Source of the DNA: Salinisphaera sp040361255
GTDB lineage: Bacteria > Pseudomonadota > Gammaproteobacteria > Nevskiales > Salinisphaeraceae
Direction: 5' to 3'
Length of the DNA stretch: 64,000 nt
Assembly (NCBI RefSeq): GCF_040361255.1
Contig: NZ_APNG01000004.1
Coordinates: forward strand, 211,373-275,372
Shown: in pieces, positions 63,061 through 64,000 of the stretch
Numbering within the stretch: the stretch's first letter is position 1
Layout: every line of letters starts with the position of its first letter
Translations under genes and position numbers: made by a program
The notes under the pieces: model-generated
The model's input: only the letters and a program-made list of their open reading frames with translations
What the model was told of the DNA's origin: nothing
The model's database searches: none

Positions 63061-63075
63061 CGCTTATCATAAGCG
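63061..63075. promoter_or_regulatory. Perfect palindrome in ettA-cysH intergenic region
   Basis: CGCTTATCATAAGCG is a perfect 15-base palindrome (7-1-7), 75 bases before the cysH start, in a locally AT-rich stretch that is likely to hold the divergent promoters. It is a candidate operator; the bound factor is unknown. Confidence 0.45.
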
Positions 63076-63149
63076 CCATACGTAGTCGCGCGCTGCGATG
63101 CGTCGCTCGTGGCGTGAGTCGCGCGAACCAATTCAAACGAGGTAGCAGC

Positions 63150-63779
63150 ATGCAAGTCGATGTCGCCAAAGCCAATGCCGAACTCGCCGGCAAGCATCCC
63201 AAGGAAATCGTCGAATGGGCGGTGGGCCTCGGTGGCAAGACCATCGTCACCACCAACTTCGGCCCGGACGAGGCGGTGATCCTGCATCTGGCGACCCAGG
63301 TCCAGCCGGATATGGACGTAGTCTGGATCGATTCCGGCTATGCCACGCGCAAGACCTACCTGTTCGCCGAAAAGCTCATCGAAGACCTCAAGCTGAACAT
63401 TCACGTGTTCAACCCGCTGTCCTCGGCGGCCCGTCGCGATGCGCTCATGGGCATTCCGGACGTGGACGATCCGCAGCACGAAGAGTTCACCCGTCAGGTC
63501 AAGCTGGAGCCGTTCGGTCGGGCCATGGAAGCGATGGCGCCGGACGTGTGGCTGACCGCCGTACGTCGCGACCAGACGGAATTCCGCAAGAACATGGATA
63601 TCGTCTCCCAGGACAAGCCGGGCGGCGTGGTCAAGGTCGCGCCGGTGCTTGAATGGACCGCCGACGACATGGCGGCCTATCGCGAGAAGCACGGCCTGCC
63701 CAACGAAACCAACTACTACGATCCGACCAAGGTGCTGGGTAACCGCGAATGCGGCCTGCATAACCGCTTTACGGCATAG
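63150..63779 (+). CDS. cysH: Phosphoadenosine/adenosine phosphosulfate reductase
   Basis: A 209-residue CysH starting MQVDVAKANAELAGKHPKEIVEWAV at ATG 63150. It shows the PP-loop-type TTNFGPDEAVILHL, IDSGYATRKTYLFAEKLIE, TAVRRDQTEFRKNMDI and the C-terminal catalytic ECGLHNRFT. The lack of the two CC pairs that ligate an iron-sulfur cluster favours a PAPS reductase over an APS reductase. It makes sulfite for cysteine synthesis. No other cys gene is in the window. Confidence 0.93.
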   Translation: MQVDVAKANAELAGKHPKEIVEWAVGLGGKTIVTTNFGPDEAVILHLATQVQPDMDVVWIDSGYATRKTYLFAEKLIEDLKLNIHVFNPLSSAARRDALMGIPDVDDPQHEEFTRQVKLEPFGRAMEAMAPDVWLTAVRRDQTEFRKNMDIVSQDKPGGVVKVAPVLEWTADDMAAYREKHGLPNETNYYDPTKVLGNRECGLHNRFTA

Positions 63780-63820
63780 TCGGGTCTTTAAAGCGCCGCT
63801 GTACTAGCGGCGTACAACGA

Positions 63821-63855
63821 AAAAGGTCGCAGGCGTTTCGCCTGCGGCCTTTTTT
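63821..63855 (+). terminator. Rho-independent terminator after cysH
   Basis: Ten-pair stem GGTCGCAGGC with GCCTGCGGCC (one G-U pair), five-base loop, followed by TTTTTTG, 45 bases after the cysH stop. Confidence 0.85.
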
Positions 63856-64000
63856 GTGCGCACTCGATCAGGGATACGAACCGGCACGTGTGTTGACGCG
63901 CCGATTCCGTCAGCTAATCCGTCTTTCGTGCGTCTACGCGTTTCGTCGCGTCCCAGGCTGTGTGAAAACGCGTGAGTTAGCGTACTTTTCCCCATCAGCT

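Noticed and set aside
63804..63995. Minus-strand open frame at the window end
   Set aside because: It covers the cysH terminator and has no domain or ribosome-binding site.

Overview
The window looks like chromosomal DNA from a halophilic or marine, high-GC gammaproteobacterium. A Salinisphaera-like organism is my best guess, from gene content (an EctA homologue, a protocatechuate branch, YhhQ, EttA, CysH) and codon style; no rRNA or other marker gene is present to prove it. Two immune loci, one near each end, are separated by ordinary metabolic genes.

1-12.9 kb is a mobile defence island. It holds the downstream part of a type 1 BREX locus: pglX (its 5' part lies before the window), pglZ and brxL. 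Two compact two-gene cassettes sit between pglX and pglZ. One is a Septu-like ATPase plus HNH nuclease pair; the other is an AAA_21-type ATPase plus a DUF4276 (TOPRIM-like) protein. Most junctions overlap by a few bases (ATGA, GTGA, ATGAG), so the block reads as one coupled operon. It is followed by a decayed tyrosine integrase, a 1205-bp IS3-family element whose orfA has lost one base, and a pair of att-like direct repeats beside a tRNA-like fragment. Base composition is lower in GC here than in the rest, most strongly inside pglX.

12.9-47 kb is core and metabolic DNA. In order it holds a lipoprotein hydrolase; a DUF2243/CtaG membrane pair; a lone ectA-like acetyltransferase; a minus-strand ATP-grasp/CocE/amidase cluster with no obvious assigned pathway; pncC-nadE; a dehydrogenase; a protocatechuate (beta-ketoadipate) block (pcaF, pcaD, LysR, and an IclR regulator with three matching palindromic operators); an HD-GYP protein; lactate permease; a GlcG/HbpS protein; and a four-gene sulfotransferase/arylsulfotransferase membrane cluster. 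Then come a queuosine-precursor transporter, a UbiB/ABC1 kinase coupled to an SRPBCC-SDR fusion, a lipoprotein 5'-nucleotidase, a WYL regulator, a J-domain-like hypothetical protein, a SprT-like protease and a DUF815 ATPase.

47-58 kb is a complete type I-C CRISPR-Cas locus on the minus strand: cas3-cas5c-cas8c-cas7c-cas4-cas1-cas2, a leader of about 190 bp, then an array of 43 34-bp repeats whose oldest, degenerate repeats lie at the 47.0-kb end. A ParE-type toxin-antitoxin pair and a MITE-like inverted-repeat element lie just upstream of cas3. 58.7-64 kb returns to housekeeping genes: a zinc alcohol dehydrogenase with an SRPBCC partner, a small membrane protein, ettA and cysH.

The strongest candidates for new biology are the nested double cassette in BREX, the perfect dyad in the CRISPR leader, the sulfotransferase/Oxa1-like cluster and the ATP-grasp/CocE/amidase cluster.
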